A stretch of DNA of 61,286 nucleotides, from contig JAKSYS010000362.1 in the NCBI GenBank assembly GCA_022925895.1, positions 1 to 61,286 on the forward strand, in the 5' to 3' direction. Below are positions 1 to 11,451 of this stretch, piece by piece. Source of the stretch: Fragilaria crotonensis. Taxonomy: Eukaryota > Bacillariophyta > Fragilariophyceae > Fragilariales > Fragilariaceae. Under the pieces are notes generated by a model. That model made no database searches. It was not told the DNA's origin and saw nothing but the letters and a program-made list of their open reading frames with translations. The stretch's first letter is position 1. Every line of letters begins with the position of its first letter. Both the position numbers and the translations under genes were made by a program.

Positions 1-1020
1 GGTGCATTCGGCAATCATGCGCCAAGTCTCTTTTCATTGGCAGGACTAGACATTGCGACTTGTCGTGGACCCTTCGGCAAAGGGCGCCTCCACCGCCAGA
101 CTCAGGGCCGCAACTGGGATTTTACCACAATCCATGTCAACTTCCCTGAATGTGGGCATGACGGCCGCATTTCAGGTGATGGTGATACTGTTGGGAGCCC
201 ATGTCACAAAGTGGCACCCACTTGTTCCAATCACGTTGATGAATCCTACGTCACCGTGGACGGATGCCCATCCGCATCCATGAACCATACAATGCTTCCG
301 CTTGTAACAACAGCGCCTGTCAAAAAAGTCCCGCGTGATTTGTAACTTTGATCCTTGGATGTGACAAAAAGCAAACGCCGTACCGCCGTCCATGTCTGAA
401 GTCAACTGAAACGGTGAATTGTTCACGAGACCAATCGTCAAAACAATACAGCGGGCTGAAATGCGAACATCGTCATCAGTGAAATGGGGCCGTCCGTGAG
501 CCGAGACGAAAGGAACTGAAATGACATGTTTCCCACTCATCGAGGACTGGTGCGTGCGGTCTGCCGCGAGAAAGCATCAAATGCGTCATATCGGAGTACA
601 AAAGAGCCAATCTCTTTGAGCAACAAACCAACGCGACAAACAGCAACTATAAGAGTAAAGCATTGCAAGGATTACCAGGACATGACGGGCGATAGCGTGG
701 CTGTTGTACCATCCTTCCGGGATTATCTGTGAGCCGGCTGCCGTTGTATCCATGTCGACTGGCGGACATTCCGTTCAAACGACGCATCAAGTAACAATTA
801 CTGCGAATTCCACCAGTAGCGCAATGTTGGTCATAAGTTTTTGTGATGAATCGTCCATACGATTCCGCGAAATTGTCGCGATCATGATTGTGCTTGTCCC
901 TTCTCCGAAAATTGACTTGAAGGTTGTCAAAAGTTTCAAAACCAACATTTTGGAGTTGTGATCACGGGGTGCATTATCGTCAAACCCGATCAATGGCATA
1001 GCGAACATCAGCATCAAGCC
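1..1020 (-). pseudogene. EPSP synthase (shikimate pathway) relic, copy 1, cut by window start
   Basis: Read on the minus strand, broken frames match 5-enolpyruvylshikimate-3-phosphate synthase, the enzyme joining shikimate-3-phosphate and PEP. Recognisable pieces, in order, are an N-terminal stretch near 800-990 (FDDNAPRDHNS), a middle block near 430-460 (LTIGLVNNS), and SVHGDVGFINV followed by WAPNSITIT near 170-250, which align with the plant and bacterial blocks around LQGDVKFAEVLEKMG and ENSVTVT. Positions 1-30 fall in the MIAECTKLGATVEE segment, so the C-terminus lies outside the window. Stops and frame changes are frequent and no open frame exceeds about 120 codons, so it cannot make enzyme. 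The similarity is from motif memory and comparison with the other four copies here. Confidence 0.7.
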
Positions 1021-1440
1021 TTCAGGGTTAAACCAGCAGATACAAGCATGGCTCTCCCACGAACGTGTATCATCAAGATTTAACCATCCGATCTACCGGT
1101 GGTACAAGTACCGGTAGCCGGTAGTATGATCTTTCCGACGAGTTTTTGTTCTAGTTCTTGGTACTAAAGGCGTGGAGTACCTATGCATATGCTACCGTAG
1201 AACTGAGTAGCTGGTTCCGGTTCTACTATAGTGTTGTCATCTATGCAGTACCAGGTACTGTACTCAAAAAATACTGTATCATATAATGATCACCCCAACG
1301 TTGTTTCGTCGCCACAACTATGAAAGCATTAACAAGACGGTCCAGTACTCCAGACTCCAGATCCATCATGGACTATTCCAATCGCAGGTGGGTGACAGGC
1401 ATCCCCGTTGCCCACATTGACACACATATGTTGTGCCAAT
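1021..1440. other. Intergenic, GTAC-rich palindromes, no gene seen
   Basis: No coding signal is visible. The stretch near 1085-1265 is dense in short palindromic strings such as TACCGGTGGTAC, AGTACCGGTAGCCGGTAGT and GGTACTGTACTC. Similar GTAC/TACGGTA strings recur next to the kinase copies (10690, 12015, 29690, 32860, 45235). Confidence 0.5.
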
Positions 1441-1925
1441 TGTCAACATGAATACTTTTGCCAATGCAAACTATGAAGACGATTCAATTCCCTTTTAGGA
1501 TGTAGACAAGCAAGCTGTGGAATTGATATGCCACGTCTGCATAGACGGCGAACGAGACGTGCAAGACCGTATTGCCGCATCCAGACTCTGAAAAGAATGG
1601 GATACATGTACATTTTCAGGTCCGAAAAAGGTTGGAGATTTGCTAGTTGGATGAACAAGGACGGGCCTTGTAATAAATTGTCCATATTCACCGTCGTCGT
1701 GTCTCGACGCCATGAAATTACAACTACTGAGTTTGAGAGTGATTGAGCTTGTGTAGAGGTCCAACGCAGAAAAAGGGATGAACGATGGTGATATGTCAGA
1801 AGAACATGGTGCTTTTCTGCGTGTTTCGATTGGCGACGGCGGGTCCACTGTTGAAAAGAATGCTGAAAATGTCGAATCTTTGAATGACAAAGCGCTTCGG
1901 TCAGTGGTGTAGGAAGAAATGGGTC
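1440..1925 (+). pseudogene. Unidentified coding relic and left arm of an inverted duplication
   Basis: The segment at about 1440-1715 is the reverse complement of about 6195-6445, with long shared runs such as CCCATTCTTTTCAGAGTCTG. On the plus strand an interrupted reading gives protein-like strings (QAVELICHVCIDGERDVQDR and later SIGDGGSTVEKNAENVESL) with a few stops, so it may be a decayed gene of unknown family. The last part (about 1870-1950) is similar to 24,490-24,560, including TGGATGGTATTCCACAAATG. I do not recognise the protein. The antisense frame is also long, so coding direction is uncertain. Confidence 0.4.
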
Positions 1926-1927
1926 TT

Positions 1928-2920
1928 GGATGGTATTCCACAAATGACACATGTATTCACTGGTTCCAAATGCGAGAGGCCTTGCGTTGCTTGAGCCAGT
2001 TTGCACACGTCCGTTTCCGACGGAAGCGCGATTGTGCTTGTCCTCTACAAGAGCTTGGCCAGTTCACAATCCATGAACCGAAGGCGTGTAAATCGTCAGC
2101 CAGACAAATGGTTGTACTTTTTTAAAATCGCAGTGAAAAACACCTTCCAACCTATTGCACTACCGTAGTGTGCAAGCAGTTAACAACCTCGCCGCTTGGT
2201 ACATGATTGATGGACAGTCGCATATATATATAAGCTGCAGGAAAGTCAAGACAATCATATTTTGAAATGATGAAACCCTTTTGCGAGTCTGGCGGAAAAT
2301 TGTGCAGTATTGTATGAACTCGAGCGAGAACTAAGCAGGATTTATGGATCCAGCACGATGCAACACTCGATGTTGAATACTGAACATCAATACCGAAAGG
2401 TCATCCGATTTTGTCCTTGGAGCCATCGATCTTTCGAAAGTTTCATCGTTTGACAGCAAACTTCTTGGGCAGACGACCATCGTGGGTAAAAAAACACCGC
2501 CAGAGCACCGACCAACGTTTGCGGTTGGTGATGCAATGTTTGATATACTGATATCAAGAGTTCAACAGGATCAGCCAAGCTGGTTGTCATCACAGTATGA
2601 AGCAATGTCCGGCTCTCTTCTTCTTCCTCCATACTCCGAAGGAGGCACAGAAGACCTTGGTATGCCCGAATATACGAGCATCCTTGCATTGGACAGAAAT
2701 TCACATCGACCTTCTTGCTTGTTGTGTTGAAGCAAACGCGCGGACAATTACGTTTACATGGCAATTATCGCTCGCCGCCAAGAGGGCGGGCTGTTGCATC
2801 CAGCATCAGTAGTATTACGTTGGGCGTTCACCGGCATGTTGGCTCCCCCAAGTAACACACGGTACAAACCGCATCATTGACATTTGCCTTCCAATAAGGT
2901 GTTGTTTGTTGATCAAGTCG
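1928..2920 (-). pseudogene. Ankyrin-kinase family relic P1, 5' two-thirds only
   Basis: On the minus strand the pieces run in family order. About 2790-2860 gives a first ankyrin trace (VNAQR). About 2390-2660 gives ADPVELL followed by a remnant of the glycine loop and the QTMKLSK of the VAIK strand. About 2190-2240 matches the segment before the catalytic loop (TRLSIMYQVA), here interrupted by a short TA repeat. About 1940-2110 matches the DCG-to-APE activation segment, ending in an altered GTxxYMC. The kinase C-lobe, zinc finger and C-terminal domain are missing. Every junction is frameshifted. It faces away from gene A and the two look like the arms of one inverted duplication. Confidence 0.65.
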
Positions 2921-3881
2921 TCGTCAATCTTACTCGACGACCTGATTCTGAACTTCTCAGTACTATGAGTACAGGCTACATAATTGCTCCATCGTGCACG
3001 TGCATATGTATTCATTCATGATGAGCATCTCATAACTCATAAATCATAACTTTTCGGATTCGGAGGATACTGCTGGTTTCCGTTCATGACCTTTGACACA
3101 TGCTGTACCTAACATACCAACTTTGTGCACGGGTACCAGTACCGTTGGTGGCACGTTAGGTTTTCGATTGGAGTTTTTTGCTGGGTTTTAAAAACCTAAT
3201 GGTTCAAAACTCAAGGTTTTGGTTTTGGGTTTTGCTCTGGTTTAAGGAAATCCGGATTCCATAGCATAGATGAACGACTTATTCTGGTTTAGGTGGCGTC
3301 TGGTATCTTGTGTACGCCATAGCAATACGCACTAATCAGTAGATGAAACAGCCTGCGATGCAAGATGAAGCTGGTTTACATCAACCAACTATATCTTCTT
3401 GCGTTGCAACTGGATATCTGATGATGCTGATCTTGTTGCCAATGCTGACGATGCTTCTCGATACTGGGACCAGGCTGGTCGCCATGCGGCAACTGCAAAC
3501 GTAGACATGGCTTTATCGAGTTTCGACTACTGGTAACTTCTACTGTACACTATACGTCTCAGACGTCATAGGTACTCTAAGTTCAAAAACCTAAATTTAG
3601 GTTTTTCTAGGTTTTTGCACAAAAACCCAAAAACCTAATCTAGATTTTGAAAACTTTAGGTTTTTGCCAGCCCTGCTGTCAACTATAAACTACACCACGA
3701 GCGATGGCGAACGTTGGGGGAAAACGTATCGCAAGATCGCAAGACTCCGGTAGGAACCAATTTCAATCATGGATCACGGTCAATACATATACATAGAGAG
3801 AGAGAGTCGAACAACAAGGCGTTCATTCCACATGATGGTTTTTGTGCATTCATTTGACCTTGTGTCTCTATATTTCAACCC
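2921..3881. repeat. Spacer with repeated AAAACCTAA/TTAGGTTTT tracts
   Basis: No gene is seen. Around 3160-3245 and again 3580-3670 the sequence is built from TTTAGGTTTTT and its complement AAAAACCTAA, in both orientations and close enough to form hairpins. The 3245-3575 part between them shows nothing recognisable. A short AG run lies near 3795-3806. This is the spacer between the divergent copies P1 and A. Confidence 0.45.
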
Positions 3882-6165
3882 ATGTCGTTGAGTGGCTGAT
3901 CAAGATCAAAAGTTGATTCGCAGCGCCAATGATGGTAATCTCTGAGGTTCGTGATCTGCTACTTGCCGGAGCCAATGTGAATGCCGAACGTGAAAATGAT
4001 GTGTGATGGTTATACTGCCCTCTTGGCGGCGAGTCAAAATGGCCGTGGGAAGTCGTCCGCGAGTTGCTCCAAAACAGCAAGGTGGATGCGAATCTCAAAG
4101 ATAATGACGGATCAAGAGCTTTTGATGTGGCTCGTTGTCATGAAAAGATTGCAGTTATCAAGGCCTTGGATGATCAAAGCAAGACTTTGAAGGAAGTAAA
4201 CGAGAACCGGGAATTGCTTGCTGAGGCCATGACAACAACAAGCATGGCTGATCCTGTTGAACTCTCTTTTCAGTATGTCAAGAGTTGCATCACCAACCGC
4301 AAGCTTGGATCGGGTGCCTTTGGCGATGTCTTTTTGGCCGAAGATTGTCGTCTTTCCAAGAAGTTTGCTGTCAAAACGATCAAGCTTTCGGAAAGATCTG
4401 ATGGTCCCAATGACGAAAATTTGAAATCCTTTAAGAAGGAACTGTGGGTAGGTTCTGTTTTCTTCATTGATTTTTTCTTCGTGTGAAACAAAAATCATTG
4501 TTCGATCTCGCTCGAGTTATAACAATTATGTACAATTACGCCAGACACTCAAAGGATTTCATCATCCAAGTATCCTTGACTTGTACGGCTTCAATTTCAA
4601 AGGCAGTGCTGGAAAGCAGGTTTTGGTGTATGAATATACAGCCAACGGCACCCTCGACCGCTTCCTCAAGGACGACAACAGGCGAGCGATACTTCCTGCA
4701 GCTACGCGACTTTTAATCATGTACGAAGTGGCGAGAGCAGTGCACTTTTTGCATACTGGTGGTGCAGGTTTCAAAGTGTTTCACGGCGATATCAAGAGTG
4801 CAAACATTTATCTCACTGAAGATTTTACACCGCGGCTCACTGATTGTGGACTGGCCAAGTTTGTTGAGGACAAGCGCAACGCTATTCCATCGGAGACGAC
4901 TCAACAAACTGGCTCAACGGACAGCCCCGCCATTGGAACCACTGGGTACATGTGCCCAGAGTATACATCGAAGAAGGCACACCAGATTGAGTGTGACTGT
5001 ATTCCTGCCTATGATGTGTATTCTCTTGGCGTTGTCATGGCTGAACTTATTTTAGGGCGCTTGAATGATGGCAACCCAACCCATATCCTCGAGACATACG
5101 TCTTGAATGGGAAATCGCCTGTATTGGATGGATGGAAACTGCTGAAATACGATGCAGATGTCCAGGTCGACTGGAATGCAGACGCTCTTGAACTCGTTTG
5201 CAAGACTGCGGTTGGGTGTATCACCCCCTCCTCTGAAGATAGGTTGAGCACGAGCGTGCTCCTTTCGCGGCTGCACCGTGCCATCATTTTAAACGCCGGT
5301 CGAAGTGGCGTTGTGCTGGGGGGAGACATTGATGATGATGTCACAGCAATGCTCAGCCCAATCAAATTTGGTGAAAGGGACTCTGCCATCACTTTTAACG
5401 CCAGGGATAATTACGTAGTGCCGGGTGAAGCTTTGAATAATCTCCTTAACAACCTCAGCCTGATCAACGATGGGCAAAGTTACGCTGTGCGGGAACTCGT
5501 TGATGATCTCATGGTCAGTGCCAGGTCGATGAATTCTGGTAAAGGGAGCTCTGATCCGGACGGTGCTGGCCATGGGGTCCCATGTTCGGCATGCAACAAA
5601 CGCCCTTTTGTTGTAAAGTGTGAAGGAGAGTCTCACTCACTGTGCGCCCTCTGTATTGATATCGCGGTTCTGAAAGGCCCCAAAGGCGCCGTTGACGATC
5701 TCGAACTCCCGTGCCCGATGGGCCAGTGCTCGAGCCGGCCATTTACAGAAGGCGATCTTTATAAGCACGTTCATGGCAATGCATGGAACTGCTGGTGGTT
5801 TAAAAACAATAGGCTACGGGTCGCCGAAATCAATCATGAGCAGAAAAAGTTGGCGTCCGATATTGAACGTCTGTTGTCAGGGATGGCGTTTGCAGAATGC
5901 GTATTTACAATAATTCAACGAGTGCCCAACGGTCGTTGTGATCAAGCCCAGCGAGGCTGATGGTCCGGATAATCTCCTAACGTGGTTCGTCGATTAAGGG
6001 AAGCCGCAAAAATACACAATGTGACCTTCTACTTGTGAGCATTCGGGTGATCCAGGTCACGAGCCCTTTGAGATTTCGATGGACAAAGAATGGTTTGTAA
6101 AGGTTGTTCCTTGGCTTCGAATTGTCATCAAGATAGCAGCGGCTGATGCCGATGCTGCTGGCGCA
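3882..6165 (+). pseudogene. Ankyrin-kinase-RING-like gene copy A, decayed
   Basis: This is the only plus-strand family member. The probable start at 3882 reads MSLSG, then an ankyrin-like stretch (LLLAGANVNAE) with frame breaks near 3893, 3943 and 4005, then one further unit (VVRELLQNSKVDANL type). The kinase follows: loop GSGAFGDV, lysine in FAVKTIK, intron 4448-4544, then TLKGFHHPS. The catalytic loop is HGDIKSAN instead of HRD, and the DFG position reads DCG. A RING-like finger (CSACNKRPFVVKCEGESHSLCALC) lies near 5580-5660. After 5960 the frame is lost, but the C-terminal domain is traceable to PWLRIVIKIAA near 6110-6145. HGD plus several breaks make it a pseudogene. It stands inverted relative to P1. 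Confidence 0.8.
4448..4544 (+). other. Intron of copy A, 97 nt, phase 0
   Basis: The donor is GTAGGT after codon TGG and the acceptor is CGCCAG before ACACTC. Removing it joins KKELW to TLKGFHHPS, which restores the kinase alpha-C to beta-4 order. A TATAAC string upstream of the acceptor could serve as branch site. The same position is used in B, D, E, F and G. Confidence 0.8.
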
Positions 6166-6194
6166 AACTATGGATTAGAGGCGCTAGGAGGATC

Positions 6195-6445
6195 CCGAGC
6201 ACACGCGAGAGTGACACAATATGGACAATCGATTGCAAGGCCCATCCTTGTGATCCAACTAGCGAAATCTCCAACCTTTGTCGGATCTGTAAATGTACAT
6301 GTATCCCATTCTTTTCAGAGTCTGGATGCGGCAATAAGGCCAGTACGTCTCGTTCGCCATCTATACAGGCGTGGGATATTCCACAGATTTGCTTGTCTGC
6401 GTCCCAAAAGGGAATTGAATCGTCATCATGGATTGCACTAGCAGA
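6195..6445. repeat. Right arm of the P1/A inverted duplication
   Basis: This is the reverse complement of about 1440-1715, diverged by my rough eye estimate of 10-20 percent with small indels. It begins just after the decayed 3' end of copy A. The minus-strand reading contains DDSIPFWDADKQ and ACIDGERDV, matching the plus-strand reading of the other arm. The parent gene is unidentified. Confidence 0.6.
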
Positions 6446-6449
6446 AGCA

Positions 6450-7584
6450 TTGCTAGCATATCTATGCGGCTGTCGCTGTTTGATAATCTTGTCCATCAAA
6501 TCAGTTACGCAGGAATCAGCAATTGATGTCCAACTGCCAAAATCATTACTGTAGGTCCTGCCTCGATACTACAATGTCGGCGGTACACAACACGGGCGTG
6601 AAGGGAGGATAACGAGACGTTCCAGAAACGATCTGAGACCGGAGTATGGCCATTAGCAACTAAGACCAAGACCCACCTCGACAATGCACTGGGCTTCACT
6701 GACACCATTGGCGGCAGCGCTTGCTGGATCACAACCCTGCAGACAGCAGAGTACAAATCCACCACCACAGATTAACTTGTTCTACTGCGGCGGCAACTTC
6801 CATAAGATTCGAGTTCGGGATACAGTAGCGACTGCTCGTATTTCAAAGTACCACCAAGAGAAGCCACCATGGAACAGATCAAGAAGGGACTACCGGACAA
6901 CGGGACCGATTCTCCAACTGCCACACAACCAACGATGACGAATTCAACGTTCTCGTAGTCCATGGTAACTGGATACTCTGCCAGCACAAGAACCACTTGT
7001 TAATCAACCCAGAAATCTTTCGCGATGTCCGACGGCGCCACATCTGTCAAATCAATGATGCTTGCGTCTTCCATAATCGCGTGATTCCGCGAGCACCCCA
7101 AAGATGAATTAATGAAGAACTCAGACCGGCAACAACAGCTGAACTGGCAAGGGGCATGGAGAACCTCCTGATCAGTTGGATCCTTCGTGATGCGAGTTGA
7201 CATCCGCATGGTTGACTGCAACATTTTGTGCAGTCCTATTATAAAGGCAGCTACTATTAGCTGGATCACTTTTGAAGTTGCAACAACATCACGTCCCAGG
7301 ATCCAGACTCGGTACAAAAGTGCGATCAATCCTCTGATGGGAATGCCCATTGTCAACGTACGGCGTACGTCTCTGTCACACGTTTCTTTCGTTTACATTA
7401 AATCCTAAGCATTCATGTATGTATTTTAACATCAAGTTGATGTCCAATCGTCCAATCTGAGCGTATCGGTCACGCAGTCGCCGATCAACCACTGCACACT
7501 GTATACTGCATCGACCGTATTTCATTTGTCATTGGGACGCAAAATCAAGCCCATATCTCCTCGTCGTCGTCGTGTGACACGTCG
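6450..7584 (-). other. 3' side of copy B, shared with copy E; unknown coding traces
   Basis: From about 6500 onward this matches about 25,245-26,260 almost continuously, so it belongs to the B/E duplicated block. Minus-strand fragments such as PVTMDYENVEFVIVGC (about 6900-6970) recur at about 25,690 and 32,140, suggesting a decayed protein gene I do not recognise. The part at 7480-7545 (GATCAACCACTGCACACTGT, then CCGTATTT) is a 3'-flank signature also seen downstream of copies C, E, F and G, so it may contain the shared 3' UTR or polyadenylation region. Confidence 0.45.
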
Positions 7585-10446
7585 TCAACCGTTCTTCACC
7601 CAAATCGTCCGTCCGTACTCACCGACAACAGGTTCCATCTCATTACGCCACTTCTTCAAATTCTCCTTCTTGTTGGCCATGTCTGCCATCGCCTTTAACG
7701 CACCTCCATCCAAGGTCTGCTGTTTACCATGTTCTTCTTCGACCCCCAACGCATTGATTAAATCCTTCATCTCTTTGGTATGCTGTTTTATTCGAAACTG
7801 CTTGGCTACGGCCGGCGACACTTTCAAGGGATCCCAGGCAGCTGCTATATCGATGGCAATTTGAAGCAACGGTACAACCATTACGATCCATTGCTTGTCC
7901 ACCGAAATCTCAAAGGGCTCGTGACCTGGATCGCCCGAGCGCTCACAATAGAAGGTCACCTGGTATTTTTGCTTTCCTTTTTTTGTGAACCACGTGTTGA
8001 GATTTTTCGAACGATCAGCTTCGATGCGAGTGATCACCACGAGAGTTGGGCACACACTACGATGTTGCAAATGCGCATTGTTCCACGCCAGCCCTTTCAA
8101 GCAGTGATCCACTGCGAACGACAACTCGTCAAAACGTTGTTGGTTGTCTTTCCGCGAAACCGCGAGGTGCATTAAATTTTGGTCGGCTATCTTCTGCCAG
8201 TGGAAGGACCACGTTCTATCAGGTACGTGCTCACAAATATCATCAATTGTGAAAGGTTGGCTCGGACACCCACTGACCAAGCACCGAAGTTGAAAAGTGG
8301 CAGGGTGCTGGCAGGGCTTCCCAAACCGCTTTTTCAAGACATTTGGCGCACAATGGGTGAGACTCTCCGTTACACTTTACAACAAAAGGGGTTTGTCGCA
8401 ATTGCAACATGGGACCTTTGCCACACATTCCGGCTCAGAGTTCCGTTTATCAGTGTTGTCCAGGATCTTGTCCAGCTCGGCTATGGCATCCTTCGGCTCA
8501 ATGTCACTATATTTGTCTTGTTTATTCGTGGCATGTTTCAACAGGTCACGAAGCTTGTCCGTGCTCAATCTTCTTTCAGATGGAAGGGTGATGCACCCAA
8601 TCACAGTCTTGCACACAAGTTCAAGAGCTTCTGCATTCCAGTCGGCCCGGCCATCTGCATGGTTTTTGAGCTGTTTCCATCCATCAACGATAGGCGTTTC
8701 CTCATTCAAGACGTACGTCTGCAAGACATTCGTTCGCTTGCCATCATTCAAGCGACCTAAGATTAGCTCAGCCATGACAACGCCAAAAGAATACACATCA
8801 TAGGCAGGAATGTAGTCACAGTTGATGCCTTTTCCTTTCTTCGAGATATACTCTGGGCACCTGTACAAATGAGTTCCTATTGCGGTGCCTTGCGTTGAGC
8901 CACTTTGTTGGATCGACTCCGACGGAACAGCTTCGTGCCTGTCCAAAACAAACTTCGCCAGCCCACACCCAATGAGCTTCGGTGTAAAATCTTTCATCAG
9001 ACAAATGTTTGCACTCTTTATATCGCGGTGATACACTTTGACACCAGCTGCACCAGTGTGCAAAGAGTGCACTGCGTTCGCAACTTGGTACATGATCGAC
9101 AGCCGCTTATCTGCAGGAAGGAGGGCTCTCTTGTCATCATCCTTGAGAAAGCAGTCGAGGGAGCCGTTGGCTGCGTATTCATACACCAAAAACTGCTCTC
9201 CAGCTCTGCCTTCGAAGTTGTAGCCGTACAAGACAATGATATTGGGATGACGAAATCTTTTGAGTGTCTGGCAGAATCGTGCATGAGTGTTAGAACTCGA
9301 AGGAGATGGGGGCAGGGTACATATACATTGTTCCACACGAGGCAATGGCTCAATGCAGAACACACAACGTACCGAAAGTTCCCTCTGGAAGGATACCCAA
9401 ATTTCGTCATTGGGGCCATCAGAACTTTGTGAAAGTTTGATCATTTTAACAGCGAACTTTTTGGATTCAGGGAGATCACGATCTTCGACCAAAAAAACAT
9501 CGCCAGAGGCACCCGATCCAAGTTTGCGCATTTTGATGCAATGCTTGATATAGTTATAAGAGAGTTCAACAGGTTCAGCCTTGCAGGTTTTCATCACCTT
9601 AGCAAGCGATTCCCGGTTCTTGTTCACTTCCTCCAAAGTCTCGATTTCATCACGGAAGGCCTTGATCGCAGCAAACTTGTTATGTTTTTGAGCCACTTCA
9701 AAAGCTGTTAATTCGTCATTATCTTTGAGATTCGCATTCACCTTGCTGTTTTGGAGCAACTCGCGGACGACATCCCCACGGTCATATTGACTCGCAATGT
9801 GAAGGGGTGTTGCACCAGTATTACATGGGAGATTCACATCCACAGTGTTGTGCTCGAGCAACGTCTTGACGGCTTCCTGATAGCCTTCTCGGCTTGCCTT
9901 GAATAGGGCTGTTTCACCATTCTTATTTTTGGCATTCACGTCAACCTTTTCATTCTGGAGCAATATGCCGACGACGTCCAGATTGTTGTGTTGACTCGCA
10001 ATGCTTAAGACTGTATCACCATCCTTATTTTTGGCATTCACATTCACCTTGCTGTGCTGGAGCAACTCGCGGAAGACTTCCAAACCACCAAGTATCGCAG
10101 CGTGAAGGGCTGTGTCACAATCATCACTTCCTAGGATATTCACATCCACATTGTCGTGCTGAAGCAATGCCCGGACGACATCCACATGGCCTTCGTTACT
10201 CGCAATGTACAGGGCTGTTGAACCATCATCAGTAGATCGGAGATTCACATCCACATCGTCGATTTGAAGCAGCTCGCGGACGACTTCCAAATGACCATTT
10301 TGACTCGCCACGTACAGGGCAGTTGCACCATCACTATCACGTTGGGCATTCACATTGGCTCCATCAAGCAATAGGGCACGAACCTCATTGAGATTGCCTT
10401 TAAAGGCGTTGAAGATCAAAGCAACGTCGTTGTCACTCAACGGCAT
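7585..10446 (-). pseudogene. Ankyrin-kinase-RING-like gene copy B, nearly intact
   Basis: The start MPLSDNDVAL at 10446 is conserved in E, F and G. Eight ankyrin units (about 270 residues) precede a linker (EEVNKNRESL) and the kinase: GSGASGDV loop, FAVKMIK lysine, RELS at the intron, HRDIKSAN catalytic loop, then LIGCGLAKF where the family has LIDCGLAKF. The metal-binding Asp of the DFG position is thus Gly, predicting a weak or dead kinase. SPEY-type APE and DVYSFGVVMAELILGRL follow. The zinc finger is split by three one-base deletions against copies A and E, at about 8400 and twice near 8320-8335. Together they restore the frame, so the C-terminal domain (FYCERSGDPGHEPFEIS) reads open to 7585. 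A one-base insertion near 7590 ends it earlier than E. It may be a real pseudogene or contain sequencing indels. Confidence 0.75.
9268..9372 (-). other. Intron of copy B, 105 nt, open in frame
   Basis: The donor is GTACGT after TTCG and the acceptor TGCCAG lies before ACACTC, with CTAAC upstream as possible branch site. Its length is a multiple of three and it has no in-frame stop, so retention would add 35 residues between the alpha-C helix and beta-4. Splicing gives RELS joined to TLKRFRHPN, the expected kinase order. Confidence 0.8.
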
Positions 10447-10467
10447 GCTTCTGAAGTACTCCGAATT

Positions 10468-10542
10468 CTGCAGTATTAAACCATAGAGTCAGTTGTTGGC
10501 TGTGCAACAGCGTGTAAATTGGATCTGAGTGACAAATCTTAC
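10468..10542 (-). other. Predicted 5' UTR intron of copy B, 75 nt
   Basis: On the minus strand TTTCAG|GTAAGA is followed 75 nt later by ACTGCAG|AATTC, 21 nt upstream of the ATG. Both sites are near consensus and the arrangement repeats in E and G (75 nt) and, shorter, in D and F (54 nt). Transcript data would be needed to prove it. Confidence 0.55.
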
Positions 10543-10899
10543 CTGAAATGGATAGATAAAGGTAATAAGGAAGATGATAAGATCTGTTGATGCTAAAAGC
10601 GAATTTGTGTAATGATACATATAATCGCTGTCTTCGCATTTGATTAGGGCTTCGCGTTTTGCATTCTTTCCTTCGATCTCGAATCCTTGTACTACGGTAG
10701 TATACGGGCACCCGTGCCAGTACCGTGACCAGAGCGTTCGGATTCTCGCGGTCCCAGTAAATCGTAAACGATCCATCACGACCATGTAACTGGTACATGT
10801 ACCAGGTACACGTACGTAATACCTGGTGTGTATGTACCCACGGCTCGGTGGCCGCCCAGGAGGTATGCATCACGACAGTTTCAGAACGTGGGTCTCAAA
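10543..10899. promoter_or_regulatory. Upstream region of copy B, shared with E and G
   Basis: This stretch matches 29,540-29,860 and 45,090-45,395 closely. It carries the hairpin-forming string GGGCACCCGTGCCAGTACCG and the palindrome TACTACGGTAGTA near 10690-10725. Because three gene copies share it directly before their predicted 5' UTR, it probably holds the promoter. No TATA or initiator could be assigned with confidence. Confidence 0.4.
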
Positions 10900-11370
10900 A
10901 CGGCCGTATTTTTGGCCGTGGCGCGTATAGTACCTGACACGCGGAGGGCGGTGCTGGTAAACGTGCGGCGATGCCAGTCATCTCCAGCATGAGAACGACA
11001 GCCAGCACTACCCTGACTCAACACCCCACTGTCCATGAAGGGCAAGTTTGCCGAAACGAGATTGATAATCATGCGGACACCATTTGTGCGGGACCCAATT
11101 GGCGGGTTTTGGAGTTTACTGGACAGTTTTGCAGCGTCGCCCCTTCTCGATGGAATACAGTCCCAAAGTGAATGTCGGTGGCCAAGTGTGCTTCAACGTA
11201 CTTGTGCTTTACAACAGGACAATCGGTCTTATTGATCGTAGACCAAGCATTGTGGTTTACATCATGTGCTAACAACATGAGAACCATCATCATCGTCATC
11301 AACGACATCCGCAATCAACCATTCTACCATTATTCATGGTGGAGCGGAACAGCGGCGGCGGACATTTGAG
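10900..11370 (+). mobile_element. Copia fragment: aspartic protease region
   Basis: On the plus strand the broken frames give NEIDNHADTICAGPNW, then LEFTGQF and LLIVDQALWF, aligning with the protease region of the complete copia here (CELDSHADTCVAGPNF). The string D-N/S-H-A-D-T is its probable active-site context. Only this part of the element is present, and a second, longer copy lies at about 30,180-31,100. It is an old fragment carried within the B/E duplicated block. Confidence 0.75.
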
Positions 11371-11451
11371 CACGAGTGCCGCCGGCATTATTGGGTTTCT
11401 TTGTCGTGGGAGGTTCGGTTGTGGTTTGAGGACTAATTTTAGACTTGCTTT

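Noticed and set aside
172..540. 122-codon minus-strand ORF as a complete gene
   Set aside because: It is one frame of an EPSPS relic, with the rest of the enzyme continuing in other frames.
3160..3670. TTTAGGTTTT tracts as internal telomeric repeats
   Set aside because: The unit is not TTAGGG or TTTAGGG, is irregular, and occurs in both orientations.
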